A stretch of DNA of 64,000 nt from Deminuibacter sp966424055. Its GTDB lineage: Bacteria > Bacteroidota > Bacteroidia > Chitinophagales > Chitinophagaceae. Below are positions 46,252 through 56,800 of the stretch, in pieces. Position 1 is the stretch's first letter. The number at the start of each line of letters is the position of its first letter. A program made the translations under genes and the position numbers. The stretch covers positions 1-64,000 of the forward strand of contig CBJLMB010000010.1 of NCBI GenBank assembly GCA_966424055.1, given 5' to 3'. The notes beneath the pieces were generated by a model, which had not been told where the DNA came from, searched no databases, and saw only the letters and a program-made list of their open reading frames with translations.

Positions 46252-47490
46252 TTATAACCTTCTTTTTATTTCATTTACTAGCTGAAGTGTTTCAGGGGAT
46301 CTTACTTTTAATGGTAATGCAAGTGAACTCTGAATCCAATATCTTTCTTTTGTTATTTGATGGTTTTTGTGGTAAAAATCAATCAACATAAGCCTGGGAA
46401 GGAATCTGTTGGGAACTATATAAATAGCCTGTAAATAGCTGTGTTCAGCAATCGTGTTATTACCTAATTTTTCCTGGCACATGGCTAATTTAAGAAAAGC
46501 AGTATTGCTAGGGAGCTGGATAATGATACGCTGAAGGATATATGCTGCATCCGCATATCGTTCTCGGTAAATTAATTCATTAGCATATTTTAATAGAAAT
46601 GTGTAATCGTTCCTTAGTGATGTGTACAGACTATCGTATAGCGAGATAGCTTGGCTATAATTGCCAACAATGCTATAATTTTCAGCTTCCTTCCATTTGT
46701 TATGAGCAGGATTTAGCGAAGTATAAATATTATTTAGCATTATGCTGGTAAAGGATAGTAGAAAGAATAATATTATCCATTTTCTTTTTTTGGGGTAAGC
46801 TGTCGTAATGTGATAGTGAACAATAACGAATAGAGAGGTGTTAGAGATAAGTTGACACCACCAGCGATCAAAAATGTGATTAAATAAGGCCGCAACAATA
46901 AAACTAAGAAAAGCTGAATGTGCGATTATTAAAATGGCAGGTTGATTTTCACCAAGACAATAGGAAGTTTGCATTATTTTATAAATGCCAATAAATGTCA
47001 GTGCCAGAAATGGAATTATAACAAAGCCGGATTCAATAATCAACTGTCCATAATCATTGAAGGCAAAATAAGTGTTGTCTGCCAGCAACAATTCTTTGAT
47101 TGTATAATTCCCTGACTTAAAATAATCAGCTTGGTAATAGTTATAATAGCGTTGAAAATTTTCTAACCCGATTCCTTTAAAATAATGGGTGTTCAGTATT
47201 TTCAGTGATATCTTATAAATCAGTAGTCTACCTTCTGAAGAATCTGATTTAACATAGAGAGTTAAAATTGTAGTCAATACAAATATTGATAGAATGCCAA
47301 TGACAAAAAAAATAGATTTTTTATGATTTATTGTTAACGAATAAACGAATAACCCACTGCATGTACTGCCTACTATGAAAGAGCGGTTTCCTAAAAACAC
47401 GGCAATGCATTGAAAGATCAAGATGTATGCAAATGTCAATTGTTGTGAATGCCAGAATGTTTTACCACCATATTTGTTTGCCATTTTCAT
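46252..47490 (-). CDS. O-antigen-ligase-like membrane protein with TPR tail, N-terminally short
   Basis: A 412-residue protein. The N-terminal half has about six membrane helices with the Wzy_C/O-antigen-ligase signature SEGRLLIYKISLKILNTHYF, KGIGLENFQRYYNYYQADYF and ADNTYFAFNDYGQLIIESG. The C-terminal part from about 290 is TPR-like (AISLYDSLYTSLRNDYTFLL, KLAMCQEKLGNNTIAEHSYL). Known family members have several more helices before this point, so this one is probably short at the N terminus. The start overlaps the end of the transglutaminase gene by 29 bases. It would act at the periplasmic face in polysaccharide ligation or protein glycosylation. Confidence 0.75.
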   Translation of the reverse strand: MKMANKYGGKTFWHSQQLTFAYILIFQCIAVFLGNRSFIVGSTCSGLFVYSLTINHKKSIFFVIGILSIFVLTTILTLYVKSDSSEGRLLIYKISLKILNTHYFKGIGLENFQRYYNYYQADYFKSGNYTIKELLLADNTYFAFNDYGQLIIESGFVIIPFLALTFIGIYKIMQTSYCLGENQPAILIIAHSAFLSFIVAALFNHIFDRWWCQLISNTSLFVIVHYHITTAYPKKRKWIILFFLLSFTSIMLNNIYTSLNPAHNKWKEAENYSIVGNYSQAISLYDSLYTSLRNDYTFLLKYANELIYRERYADAAYILQRIIIQLPSNTAFLKLAMCQEKLGNNTIAEHSYLQAIYIVPNRFLPRLMLIDFYHKNHQITKERYWIQSSLALPLKVRSPETLQLVNEIKRRL

Positions 47491-49414
47491 ATGTAAATAT
47501 TCGTTCCTCCCTTCCCTTCGAGAGATCATGTAGAATGTAAACCTTGCCTGCAGGAACATTTGTGAAAACAATTCTTTGGTCTTTCGCTCTTTCTTTAGAA
47601 AAGAGCTTCCACAGCCCTCCATCCCAATATCTTAACTCATATTCATCTCTTGGTTGAATGAAATTGCAGTCACTTCTTGGGCAGTATCTAATTCGGGTTA
47701 TTTGTTTTACAGTACCCAGATCCAATCCTACCCATGAAAGACTATCGGGAACTCCTGAAAAATAAGATTCCAGATCATTGTCCATAGCCTTTTCTATGCT
47801 TGTTCCTAAGTCAGGTGAAATAGCCGGAGCTCCAATGATCTTTCCATAAAGTTTGCTGCTATTATCTCCCCAAAATTCTAGTCCTGCTAAGTTTGTTTTA
47901 TGATGTATTGGGGCGATATAGCGCACATATCTGAAAGCGGCAGGCTGAGTTATGTTTACTTCTTCTATCTTAACGGGTAAATTTGTGATTGTAAACAGAT
48001 TAACCGAATCGCTAAAATCGGGTTTGTTTGCGCCCTGAAACCTTCCTCCAATGAGCACTTGGGCATTCGCCTCGTTTACAGGAAAATATGGATACTTGCG
48101 GGTTAATAGCATTTCATGGGTAATGCCACTGTCAGATGTAATATATTGAATATCTCCGCTTTCTTTGAGAATGAAAGGCAGCGTTGCTGGGTAATATTTT
48201 TCATTATCATAGTACATGACAATATATAAAATATTAGTACCTATTTTTTTGAATATGGCCTTCTTGTTCTGAATCATTCCCCAATCTTGAGGATACCAGC
48301 CTCTGGTTTTATATGTGCAAAGCAAAGCAACCTTCTTTTCCTTTCCGGCAAATTCTTTGGATAATGGTATTTTTAGATTTACTGTTTGAGTATATTCGTC
48401 TGTAACGTCTTTGCCAAAAGCTTGAAATAAAAACTCTGGAACATCTTCCTTTGGAGGTATCTTGTCGCTACTTGGCATGAATGTCATTCTGAAAACTTTG
48501 CTAAAACGGTATGGATATTTGTCGATTCCGCCAAACTCAGCTGCGGCAGCATCAAAAGGATACATCTTTCCGTTGTCCTGTAGCAATGTATTCCATTCAT
48601 GCCCTTTATCTAAATCACCCCAAAGCGGAGCGTAATCAACTCCTATAGGGAACCCGACTGAGCGCATTACCATTGCAGTATAGTATACCATATGCCTGCA
48701 GGCGCCTCTTTTAGCCTTACTCATTTGGCTCATTGTCATATCAAATGGATAAAGGCGCATTGTGTGATTAATTGCTATCTTTTTTCTTATTTCAAGATTT
48801 AATTTGCTGACCGCTAGAAATCTATTTGCTGATTTGATAGTGTCCATGAAGTTCTTATATTCTTCGTAAGCTTTAGGGCGCCAATCTTCTAATCTTTCTG
48901 TGCCAATTCTATAAGGCAAAATATATGAACAGAATTGATCAAAGCTTAAATTAGAAGAAAATCTGTTCGTTCGCCATGCTTTTACTGCATAATCAATGTT
49001 GTGAATCAAGAGGGATGGATCTTTCATGACTATATCATCTATCTGATCGCCATCAAGAATGGAAGGCTTCCCGATTTTTAATTCAAGCGAATCCCATATC
49101 TTTTTTAATATAGGTGATGCTGGTGGTATTTTTATCTTGTTTTTGTGAAGGGAATCCAATGCGGAGAAAATTATATCCCAATTTTTGATGCTGATTCCAT
49201 CAAGAGCGTATTTATACCTTGTGGCAGCAATACAATAGTATGCCGCATTTAGTTTTTCAAAATCCCCCATTTGCTGATAATGTTGGATAATAGATTTGTA
49301 AACGCCTGCATTATCACCCGCTTCTTCAATTGTGACCTCAGCGAGATGCCTCATTTTATTACAACCGCTAATTAGGAAAATACATAATGCTATAAGAAAA
49401 GATTTGAATCGCAC
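47462..49414 (-). CDS. Transglutaminase-like lipoprotein with discoidin-type end
   Basis: A 650-residue lipoprotein (CIFLISGCNKMRHLAE, acylated Cys18). Residues about 200-300 are a transglutaminase-like core with catalytic Cys239 (KRGACRHMVYYTAMVMRS), His272 (LDKGHEWNTLL) and Asp288 (YPFDAAAAE). The rest is beta-rich, and the end (about 520-650) resembles an F5/8 type C domain (AMDNDLESYFSGVPDSLSWV, GLDLGTVKQITRIRYCP). Such proteins may cleave or crosslink peptides on the surface. It is coupled to the O-antigen-ligase-like gene. The region is AT-rich. Confidence 0.85.
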   Translation of the reverse strand: MRFKSFLIALCIFLISGCNKMRHLAEVTIEEAGDNAGVYKSIIQHYQQMGDFEKLNAAYYCIAATRYKYALDGISIKNWDIIFSALDSLHKNKIKIPPASPILKKIWDSLELKIGKPSILDGDQIDDIVMKDPSLLIHNIDYAVKAWRTNRFSSNLSFDQFCSYILPYRIGTERLEDWRPKAYEEYKNFMDTIKSANRFLAVSKLNLEIRKKIAINHTMRLYPFDMTMSQMSKAKRGACRHMVYYTAMVMRSVGFPIGVDYAPLWGDLDKGHEWNTLLQDNGKMYPFDAAAAEFGGIDKYPYRFSKVFRMTFMPSSDKIPPKEDVPEFLFQAFGKDVTDEYTQTVNLKIPLSKEFAGKEKKVALLCTYKTRGWYPQDWGMIQNKKAIFKKIGTNILYIVMYYDNEKYYPATLPFILKESGDIQYITSDSGITHEMLLTRKYPYFPVNEANAQVLIGGRFQGANKPDFSDSVNLFTITNLPVKIEEVNITQPAAFRYVRYIAPIHHKTNLAGLEFWGDNSSKLYGKIIGAPAISPDLGTSIEKAMDNDLESYFSGVPDSLSWVGLDLGTVKQITRIRYCPRSDCNFIQPRDEYELRYWDGGLWKLFSKERAKDQRIVFTNVPAGKVYILHDLSKGREERIFTYENGKQIWW

Positions 49415-49441
49415 GGATTGGGATTAAATAAGTGAAAGCTT

Positions 49442-49540
49442 TTATTTGCCTAAATGCTTTTTGTATTCTGAAAAGTAAAGCATCTTCCCTAGTATTTTCT
49501 GAGTGGGAAAACAGAAGTGAACTGAATGCTTTTTATTTCT
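49442..49540 (-). pseudogene. Remnant of a deleted paralogue of the next gene
   Basis: Two pieces match the gene at 49704-50435 closely. The end piece (49442-49483) reads MLYFSEYKKHLGK-stop against KFYFSEYEKQIGR-stop. The start piece (49504-49538) reads IKSIQFTSVFP against IKGIQFTSVFP. The roughly 600 bases that should lie between are missing. It is therefore an internally deleted tandem duplicate. The rest of the gap to 49703 is empty. Confidence 0.75.
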
Positions 49541-49703
49541 AGATGCCGTACAGGGATGGTTGTATATTTAACTGGAAAAACAAAATGGTTGGAGATGTGC
49601 ATATGCTTATCGTTATTATTTATTATTAATAGCAAGTCTAGTTTTGTAATTTATGCTATTTTACTACTGCTATATTTTTAGGTGTTAATTCGTTTCAAAG
49701 TGT

Positions 49704-50435
49704 TTATCTGCCTATTTGTTTTTCATACTCTGAAAAGTAAAATTTTATATCATCTGGTATATTTCTAATCAAGCGGAGGCTTGCATTTTTTGAAAGCTCT
49801 TCCATAAACTCTTTTGTGATCGGATCGTATCGCTTGAAATCTATTAATGTGGCATTTATAAGCCTCATTTTTTTTATACTGTCTAGTTGCGGAGACAAGC
49901 TATAGTCGTACTGGTTGAATTTGGAGGAATATAAAAATCTTAATTCACCTAAGACTATAGTGTCGTTCTTAGCTTTAAAGTTATATAGTTCCTTTAAAGT
50001 GTCAGCCTGTAAATGGGAACTGACTAGTCGAATATCGTACTGTTGTAAGAAAGGATAAATCTGAAGGCTATAAACGAGGTCAGCCTTTAGCAATGAATCT
50101 ACTTTGTGTCGTCCAAGGTTACTACTATCAAAAGGGTCGTAATTGTAACCGTACAAGCTGTCTTTTTGATAAATGAATATGTGGGTTCTTATTTCATGTT
50201 TTATAGGAATATTTTCAGATAGGGAGTCGAATTGGTAATTGAACTTGTACATGATAAGATCGTTCTTCCAGAATTTTTTTATGATAAGCGAATCGTAAAT
50301 TATTCTATTTGATGTATCCTTATACGGGAAAACAGATGTGAATTGAATTCCTTTTATATGTGTTTCTTGCAATGGCTTATCGGCACAATTTATAAAGAGA
50401 AACAACACAATAAAGAGTGCATAGAGGTTTATCAT
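49704..50435 (-). CDS. Lipoprotein of unknown function
   Basis: A 243-residue lipoprotein (LYALFIVLFLFINCADKPLQ). It is rich in Asp, Tyr and Lys, with no known domain; the KGIQFTSVFPYKDTSNRIIY start and FYFSEYEKQIGR end also occur in the degenerate copy downstream. An ATG four codons earlier is possible. AT-rich, single gene, with a hairpin on its 5' side. Confidence 0.7.
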   Translation of the reverse strand: MINLYALFIVLFLFINCADKPLQETHIKGIQFTSVFPYKDTSNRIIYDSLIIKKFWKNDLIMYKFNYQFDSLSENIPIKHEIRTHIFIYQKDSLYGYNYDPFDSSNLGRHKVDSLLKADLVYSLQIYPFLQQYDIRLVSSHLQADTLKELYNFKAKNDTIVLGELRFLYSSKFNQYDYSLSPQLDSIKKMRLINATLIDFKRYDPITKEFMEELSKNASLRLIRNIPDDIKFYFSEYEKQIGR

Positions 50436-50450
50436 GGTGTGAATCATTGA

Positions 50451-50484
50451 TAGCTGTAGATCTCAGCTGGAAGATCTACAGCTA
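50451..50484. terminator. 12-bp hairpin between two unknown lipoprotein genes
   Basis: TAGCTGTAGATC-N10-GATCTACAGCTA is a perfect 12-bp stem. It lies 64 bases after the stop of the upstream minus gene and 15 bases before the ATG of the next. No U-run follows on either strand, so it may be a processing or protection hairpin. Confidence 0.55.
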
Positions 50485-50547
50485 TTAGTGTGAGGTAAGT
50501 ATTACAACTATACATGATTCTAAATAATGGATAATCAATGTAGCATT

Positions 50548-51939
50548 TTAAGGGTTAGGTATTTTTACCGGAAAATTATTGGTTAAAGTGCCACTTTGAG
50601 AGCCGACTTGCCATGAGCTGCCTTGGACTTTTCCTACAATTGCATAAGAAAGCTTTACATTGGCTGTTTGGAGATTATTGGTCAAGTTGATAGCGGTTGA
50701 GATAACGTTTGCCTCCATAATTGTACAGGGAGGAACAGCGCCGGATGTTTGAGAAAAAGTTTTGTAGGTAAGTTTGTCCCAAAGCCATGTTGTTCCTGAC
50801 TTAAAGTAAACTGCATCAAAAAAGGCTGTATATTCAAGATGGCCACCCCCAAGCGCAAGGGGAAAAGTTGCATGATAAAATGTCCATTCTACAATGTCGT
50901 TGCGTTTAGTTATCCCAGATTCCGGATCTGTATATTCTGGGGTGGCTCCCTCGTAAGTATAATCATAGGAACCTTCTCCACTACTGATCAATGATTCCGC
51001 TAATGATGCTGCAGTTTCATCTGAATAGTTACATGTGTTTGGGTCATCCGGATCAGGATCGCCAGGATCCGGATCACTATTGCATATGTTATAGAGTTGA
51101 CAGAAACACTCTTCATCTGTCAGACCGGGACAGGGGTTGTCATCAACTTCAAAACATTGTGTTTCTGATTCATAATGTGAGAATGTTTCTCCCCATTCTT
51201 CGCAATCAGGTATATCTCCAGGGTTGTCAACTGGCGCGGCAACAACACAGGTAAGATAATATATTGGGATCTGTACGGTTACACATTCTGTATGAGCTGC
51301 AGGATTTATCGGTTTTAATATTGTTCGGATATGACCTATACGCCTTCCCGCCTCAAATTTATACATTCCTAAAACCTTGTCAGACCAGTCCCGAACTGTA
51401 ACCCAACCTGTGAAGTCCGAGGATATTTGGGTTAATGTATTTTGCGAAATTGAAAAATTTTTCTGTTTAAGATAGTTGAGGTCGGGAATGTATTGCACAA
51501 TTCTTTTACTAATTTTCCCTGTAGCTATATTTTTGATAAAGCCCACCCTTTCAGTCGAAAATTGTGCTATTCTCTTGCCTTCTTCTGATGTTAATTTTTG
51601 CCTGTAGCTTGGTACGCCGACGGCTTTTTTTATAACCTGTAAAGGCATTTCGATAATATCAAAGTGTCCCACTTTTTCTGAGATGGCACCGCCCCAAATA
51701 GGATATTTTTTAGGTGGCTCTGAAGCTGACCGCCAATAATTATAAAGGCTGTTTTTATTGATCTTTAAAAATGTAGGATCTTTTTTAAACACATTGTAAT
51801 ACCAGCGACGGGCATTTTTTATGGAGAAACTGGAATCTTGTTTGTTAGGGTAAACATCTTTACCAAATTTTTGGCAAGAATAAATTAGCATAGCACACAG
51901 CAAAATACTGGGTAGTATTAATTGTACTATCTTTTTCAT
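50548..51939 (-). CDS. Cys- and Asp/Pro-rich lipoprotein, unknown
   Basis: A 463-residue lipoprotein (LLCAMLIYSCQKFGKDVYPN). The N-terminal 220 residues are mixed. Residues about 240-310 hold eight or more Cys (CEEWGETFSHYESETQCFEV, NPCPGLTDEECFCQLYNICN) followed by DPDPGDPDPDDPNTC, an acidic Pro spacer. The C-terminal 150 residues are beta-rich. The pattern (signal, Cys-rich knot, DPD spacer, beta domain) is typical of Bacteroidota surface proteins, but I know no function. Confidence 0.75.
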   Translation of the reverse strand: MKKIVQLILPSILLCAMLIYSCQKFGKDVYPNKQDSSFSIKNARRWYYNVFKKDPTFLKINKNSLYNYWRSASEPPKKYPIWGGAISEKVGHFDIIEMPLQVIKKAVGVPSYRQKLTSEEGKRIAQFSTERVGFIKNIATGKISKRIVQYIPDLNYLKQKNFSISQNTLTQISSDFTGWVTVRDWSDKVLGMYKFEAGRRIGHIRTILKPINPAAHTECVTVQIPIYYLTCVVAAPVDNPGDIPDCEEWGETFSHYESETQCFEVDDNPCPGLTDEECFCQLYNICNSDPDPGDPDPDDPNTCNYSDETAASLAESLISSGEGSYDYTYEGATPEYTDPESGITKRNDIVEWTFYHATFPLALGGGHLEYTAFFDAVYFKSGTTWLWDKLTYKTFSQTSGAVPPCTIMEANVISTAINLTNNLQTANVKLSYAIVGKVQGSSWQVGSQSGTLTNNFPVKIPNP

Positions 51940-52111
51940 ATGGCATAATTAAATAGTTAGCAATTACTTTCTTTTTTATGAAAGCGGGTTTAGAAGTTTA
52001 TGATTGAATGAAATGTGGGAGATGTGGCTAGGGCATTATTTCATTAGACAGCAATTTTGGTTCATCAAAAATATCTTTTAAAAGATATGATTATTAAGAA
52101 AAATTATCTTA

Positions 52112-52261
52112 TTAGTATGGTATTTTGTCGTCAATGGAATCTTGCTTGGTAACGCTTGTCTCCATCAGTTTCCAGCCTGTCCAAGCAGCACTGGTCAATC
52201 CTGTAAAAAGTTTTAAAACAGAATAGCCTGTCTGCAAACCTGCCAATGCACACAAGGCTGT
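52112..52261 (-). pseudogene. Coding remnant or tiny ORF without ATG
   Basis: After a TAA the minus frame reads LCALAGLQTGYSVLKLFTGL, then TSAAWTGWKLMETSVTKQ and DSIDDKIPY before the stop. The composition is protein-like. No ATG or GTG lies near the front. It could be the end of a lost gene. The surrounding 450-base gap otherwise holds only a terminator. Confidence 0.35.
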
Positions 52262-52280
52262 TTATCCATGATCCATCTGT

Positions 52281-52324
52281 AAAAAAAGAAGCTGTACCAG
52301 TACCGGGTACAGCTTCTTTTTTTC
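52281..52324 (-). terminator. Bidirectional terminator after third susD
   Basis: GAAGCTGTACC-N7-GGTACAGCTTC, an 11-bp stem, is flanked by seven A and seven T. It lies 64 bases after the susD stop on the minus strand. Confidence 0.9.
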
Positions 52325-52387
52325 AGCTACCAATTATTTCTATCGGTATGCCATTGCATTCATCTTCCGGCATCCTCAAAGCAAACA

Positions 52388-53815
52388 CTATTTAGTGTCC
52401 CACCAAACCCTGTCGGTTAATGCCGCGCTCTGCACCGTTTTAGGATTATTGGTCAATTCATTCTGCGGGTATAGAAACCTCCTGGGTATTTCTTTGATAG
52501 TCGCCGGCGCGCCGTTGGCATTGCTGATCACGGTAAGAGAGGGATAGCCTGTTCTGCGCCAGTCTGTCCAGTTCTCAACAGAGAAAAAGTTGGCTATGTT
52601 TTTTTCTTCTATTATCCGCTGCAGTGCGTTGGATGCAGTAAAGCTGCCCCGGGCAGCCAGGTAAGCCTGCGCTGCAGCAGAACTGATGTCTATACCATAT
52701 TTCTGCATATTGTTGGTAATAGCATTGCGATAAACCGGCATAGCGGCCGTGTAACCGGAAGCGTAATAAGTAGCCTCTGCTTTCAGAAACAAAGCCTCAT
52801 CAGCATTGAACACATAGCCATTAGAGGCGGCAGCACCGTAAAAAGAACCTGCCACAGAATAATCGTTCAGGTTGTTGAACCCAGACCCGATCACACTGCC
52901 TCTGTATGCCCCATCGTTAATAGCTTTCGACAGCAGGTACCCGATGCGGGGGTCTTTTCTGGCCTTCAGGGAATCCACATAAGTTGAAGCCATGATATTG
53001 GTGCTGGTATTGTAAAAATTCCAGTACCAGGGCGCAGAAGCGGTTTGCACACCGGTGTAAGGGAAATAACAGTCATCGCTGTAACCGGTCATGCCATTGG
53101 CCAGTGCATTCAGTGCCAGCTGGGCCTGTGTAGCAGCAGTATAACCACTGGCTTTGGTCAGGTGCATGTAGTACCTGGCTTTCAGGCTATACCCCAGCTT
53201 TGCCCATTTGGCCATATCGCCCCGGTAAAAAAAATCATCAGCACCAGGGGCAGATGTTTTTCCTACGGAGCCCCGTTGTACACGGGCGATACCACTGTCG
53301 AGCAATACCTGTAAATTCTTATAAATACTTTCCTGCGAATCGTAGGCAGGTGTTTTATTGGCAATACCCTGCAGGGCATCGGCATAAGGGATATCTCCCC
53401 AAAAATCTGTGGCAGTGCCCAATGTGTATGCCATCAAGATAGCGGCGATGCCTGCATACTGGCTATTGCCTTCGGTTACGGCCTGTTTTTGCAGCAGCGC
53501 CAGGTTGTTCAGGCAGATTACATAAAGATTGTACCAGGTATTATCGAACGAACCGTTGGTGACCACATAGGTAACCTGGTTAGGCACAGCCTGATTGAGT
53601 GTCATGTTCTGCATCCAGTAGTTGGCCATAACTGCCCCGCTGCCGCCGCTTACATAACTGCTCAATGCCTCTTCCACCGGTGATAAAATAAGTGCATCCT
53701 TGGTGGTGAGTACAACATTGGGATTGGCATTTACATCCAGGTATTTTTTACAGCCGGAAAGCAAGGGCATTCCCGCCGCCAGAAAGAGTATATAAAAAAC
53801 AATTCGTCTTTTCAT
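52388..53815 (-). CDS. SusD/RagB-family lipoprotein (SusD-like 2 type)
   Basis: A 475-residue lipoprotein with lipobox GMPLLSGCKKYLDVNANPNV. The KYLDVNANPN start, DFWGDIPYADALQG, and the end RIIEEKNIANFFSVENWTDW with FLYPQNELTNNP mark the SusD-like 2 subfamily, which often pairs with SusC proteins for peptides or diverse ligands. It is the partner of the SusC 38 bases upstream. It closes the operon before a strong terminator. Confidence 0.95.
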   Translation of the reverse strand: MKRRIVFYILFLAAGMPLLSGCKKYLDVNANPNVVLTTKDALILSPVEEALSSYVSGGSGAVMANYWMQNMTLNQAVPNQVTYVVTNGSFDNTWYNLYVICLNNLALLQKQAVTEGNSQYAGIAAILMAYTLGTATDFWGDIPYADALQGIANKTPAYDSQESIYKNLQVLLDSGIARVQRGSVGKTSAPGADDFFYRGDMAKWAKLGYSLKARYYMHLTKASGYTAATQAQLALNALANGMTGYSDDCYFPYTGVQTASAPWYWNFYNTSTNIMASTYVDSLKARKDPRIGYLLSKAINDGAYRGSVIGSGFNNLNDYSVAGSFYGAAASNGYVFNADEALFLKAEATYYASGYTAAMPVYRNAITNNMQKYGIDISSAAAQAYLAARGSFTASNALQRIIEEKNIANFFSVENWTDWRRTGYPSLTVISNANGAPATIKEIPRRFLYPQNELTNNPKTVQSAALTDRVWWDTK

Positions 53816-53853
53816 GATCATGCATTTTAGTGAGTGATTCGGAAGGAAATTTT

Positions 53854-56800
53854 TTAGAAGACCAGTTTCAGGCTACAGCCAAAAGAACGTGAACTAGGCG
53901 TACCGAATGCATAGGTGCCCAGTGATCCTACACCTACCCCGAAAGTATTGTTCGATTCAGGATCGGAGCCGGTAAAGCCTGCGGCTTTGTGTATCCACAG
54001 GTTGCGGCCGGTAAAGGTGATCATCCCTTCTTTAAATGGCAGGCCGCGCAACCAGGCCTTGCTGAGATTGTAGCTCAGGCTTACATTGCGCAGTTTTACA
54101 TAAGACGATTTCTGCACCTGCGCTTCAGTGATATAGCTGATGGTTTGAAAATATTTCTGACCCGAAACACTCACTGTATTTTTAGCGCCGCTTGTTGCAT
54201 TCACTCCATCAATCACCCTGTTGGCACGGTCTTCCGTAGATTTTGATACGCCATAAAACAGGTTATAATACTCATCTGTGTTCACAAGCAAGCCTCCCTG
54301 GCGGGCATCAAACTGAAAACTAAAACTGAATTGTTTGTACCGGAACTGGTTGGTAATACCGCCGGTCCAGTCTGGCAGTGCCGAACCAAAATAGCCATTC
54401 CCGTCAGAATAAGGCAAGCCATCATCTCCCAGTAGCAATTGCCCCTTGGTATTCCTGGCATATTTTGACCCATACAATTGCCCGTACACTTCATTCGCAA
54501 CAGCATATACAAAACCTACCTGTGCCGATGGATTGCCGTCAATATAATCCACTACCGATTTCAACCTGGAATAGTTCAGCGTAATATCCCAGCTGAAATA
54601 ACGGCTTTTCACGGGGGTTCCTGTCAGCAACAACTCAATACCATTGGTATGCATACGTGCAGCATTCAATGTGGTAGAACCATACCCGGTTGAATTGGCC
54701 AGTGGAACACCCTGCACCAACCCGTCAGACATTTTACGATGGAAATAGGAAGCTTCGATACCTACCCGGTTGTTCAACAGTTTGGTTTCGATACCAAGCT
54801 CCAGCTCTTTCTGCAGCTCGTTTTTCAGGTTGGGGTTACCAAGCGAACTGCTGATCAATGAGCCGTTCTGGCCGCCATAGGGAAATGTTACATTGGTGGC
54901 CGCCTGGTAATAAGGGGTGTTGTTGGCATATACACCTACATTATCGTTCCCTACCGTGGCATAAGACAGGCGCAGTTTACCAAAATTGACTATTTTTTTC
55001 CAGCCTTGGCCCAGCAGTTCAGAAAATACAAAACCGGCTGCTGCAGACCCGTACGGGTAGTAAGCCTTGTCTTGCGACAATACAGAACTACCATCATAAC
55101 GCCCGCTGAGCGAGAGGATCAGGAAGTGGGCATATTCCAGTTCTGCCTGTGCATAAAACCCTACTTTCCGCTGAAGCGAGCTGCTTTCACTATAATTTAC
55201 AGATGACGCATTCGACATATTGTAAAAGCCGGAAGTAGAAAGGCCTGTGCCAACAGCATTCATATTGTCATAATGCCTGCTCCATATATTATTACCTACC
55301 AGGAAGCTGGTGCTGAACTTGCCTGCTTCTTTTCTGAACTGTACAATCAAATCATGGTTAAACTGCCTGAAGTTGAGGTTGTTGCTGATGAGCCTGCCGG
55401 TTGCATAACTGACATCACCAATATTCACATGATAGTTGTATTTATCTGTGTAGATATCGCCTCCCAGTCTTTCGGTGATGGTCAGCCAGGGAAAAGGTGT
55501 ATAGGAAAAATGCAGCTGGGGCAGGAAGCGGTTTACCAGCGAAGCATTGTTTACATTATCCAGTACCCAGTAAGGGTTGTCCCGGCTATAGCGGTACAGG
55601 CGCTGGGTGCCGTCTGCATTCAGGTAAGGTTGCATATTATAAGATACAGGCGCTATATAAACAGTATTGATGGGGTTTTGCAAGCCATATCCTTCATTGA
55701 TAGAACCTTTGTCTGCATACGTATAGGTTAATTCAAAAGTAGCGCTCAGTTTATCAAATATCTGTGAGTGGAATTTAGTAAACAGGCTGTGCCTTTTCAG
55801 CGTGGCCTTGGGCACCGTCCCTTTCTGATCAAAGTACGAATAGGAAAGGTAATAGTCAGAAGACTGGCCGCCGCCCGATACACTGATGGTATTGTTATTG
55901 GTGATTCCTGTTTTAAAGAATTCCTTCATCTGGTTGTACACAGGCGCTTTCTTCCCATTAATATGCAGCGTGTCCATCAGTGGCCCCCAGGAAGTACTGG
56001 TTTTGGTTGCTTCACCATCCACATATATCCCGTTGCTGCCCTGGCCGTATTTCATTTGCCGCGGCGCATACAAAGGCGTTTCAAAAGAAAGACCTGATGA
56101 TAGGGTTACCGTGGGTTTCCTGGTGCGGCTGCCGTTCTTGGTAGTAATAAGAACCACACCTCTGGCGCCAGCGGATCCATACAAAGCGGTTGCAGCAGCG
56201 CCCTTCAGAATATTGATATTGTCTATCACTGAAGGATCAATATCCGCCAACCGGTTACTGCCTGCGCCGCCATCTCCGCCACCATCTGTTTCATCATTAT
56301 TGATGGGCACACCGTCCAGTACAATCAATGCCTGGTTGTCGCCATATAACGAGCTGATGCCCCTTATCACGATCGCAGCGCTGGCCCCGGGTGCACCCGT
56401 AGTACTGGCGATCTGCACACCCGCCACCTTGCCGCTCAGTGCATTCAGTACATTCGGTTCCTGTGCCCGGGTAAGCTCATCTGATTTTACCGCCTGGCTG
56501 CTGAAGGTCAGGTTCCGCTTATCTCGTTTTACACCCAATGCGGTTACCACTACATCTGCCAGTACATCATCTGAATGTTTTAAAACCACCTTCAGCAGTT
56601 TTCTTCCGGATACAGCCATTTCCTGCGGCTCATACCCTACGCTGGAAAAAAGCAGCACGGCATCTTCTGCAACGGCTATTTCAAAACTGCCATCGTCTTT
56701 ACTAAGCACTGTTCTTTTCTGGTTCTTTTCCTTAATGGTAACATTCCCCAGTGCAACACCGGCTGAATCTGTAATTTTCCCTTTGATTGTGCTGCTTTGC

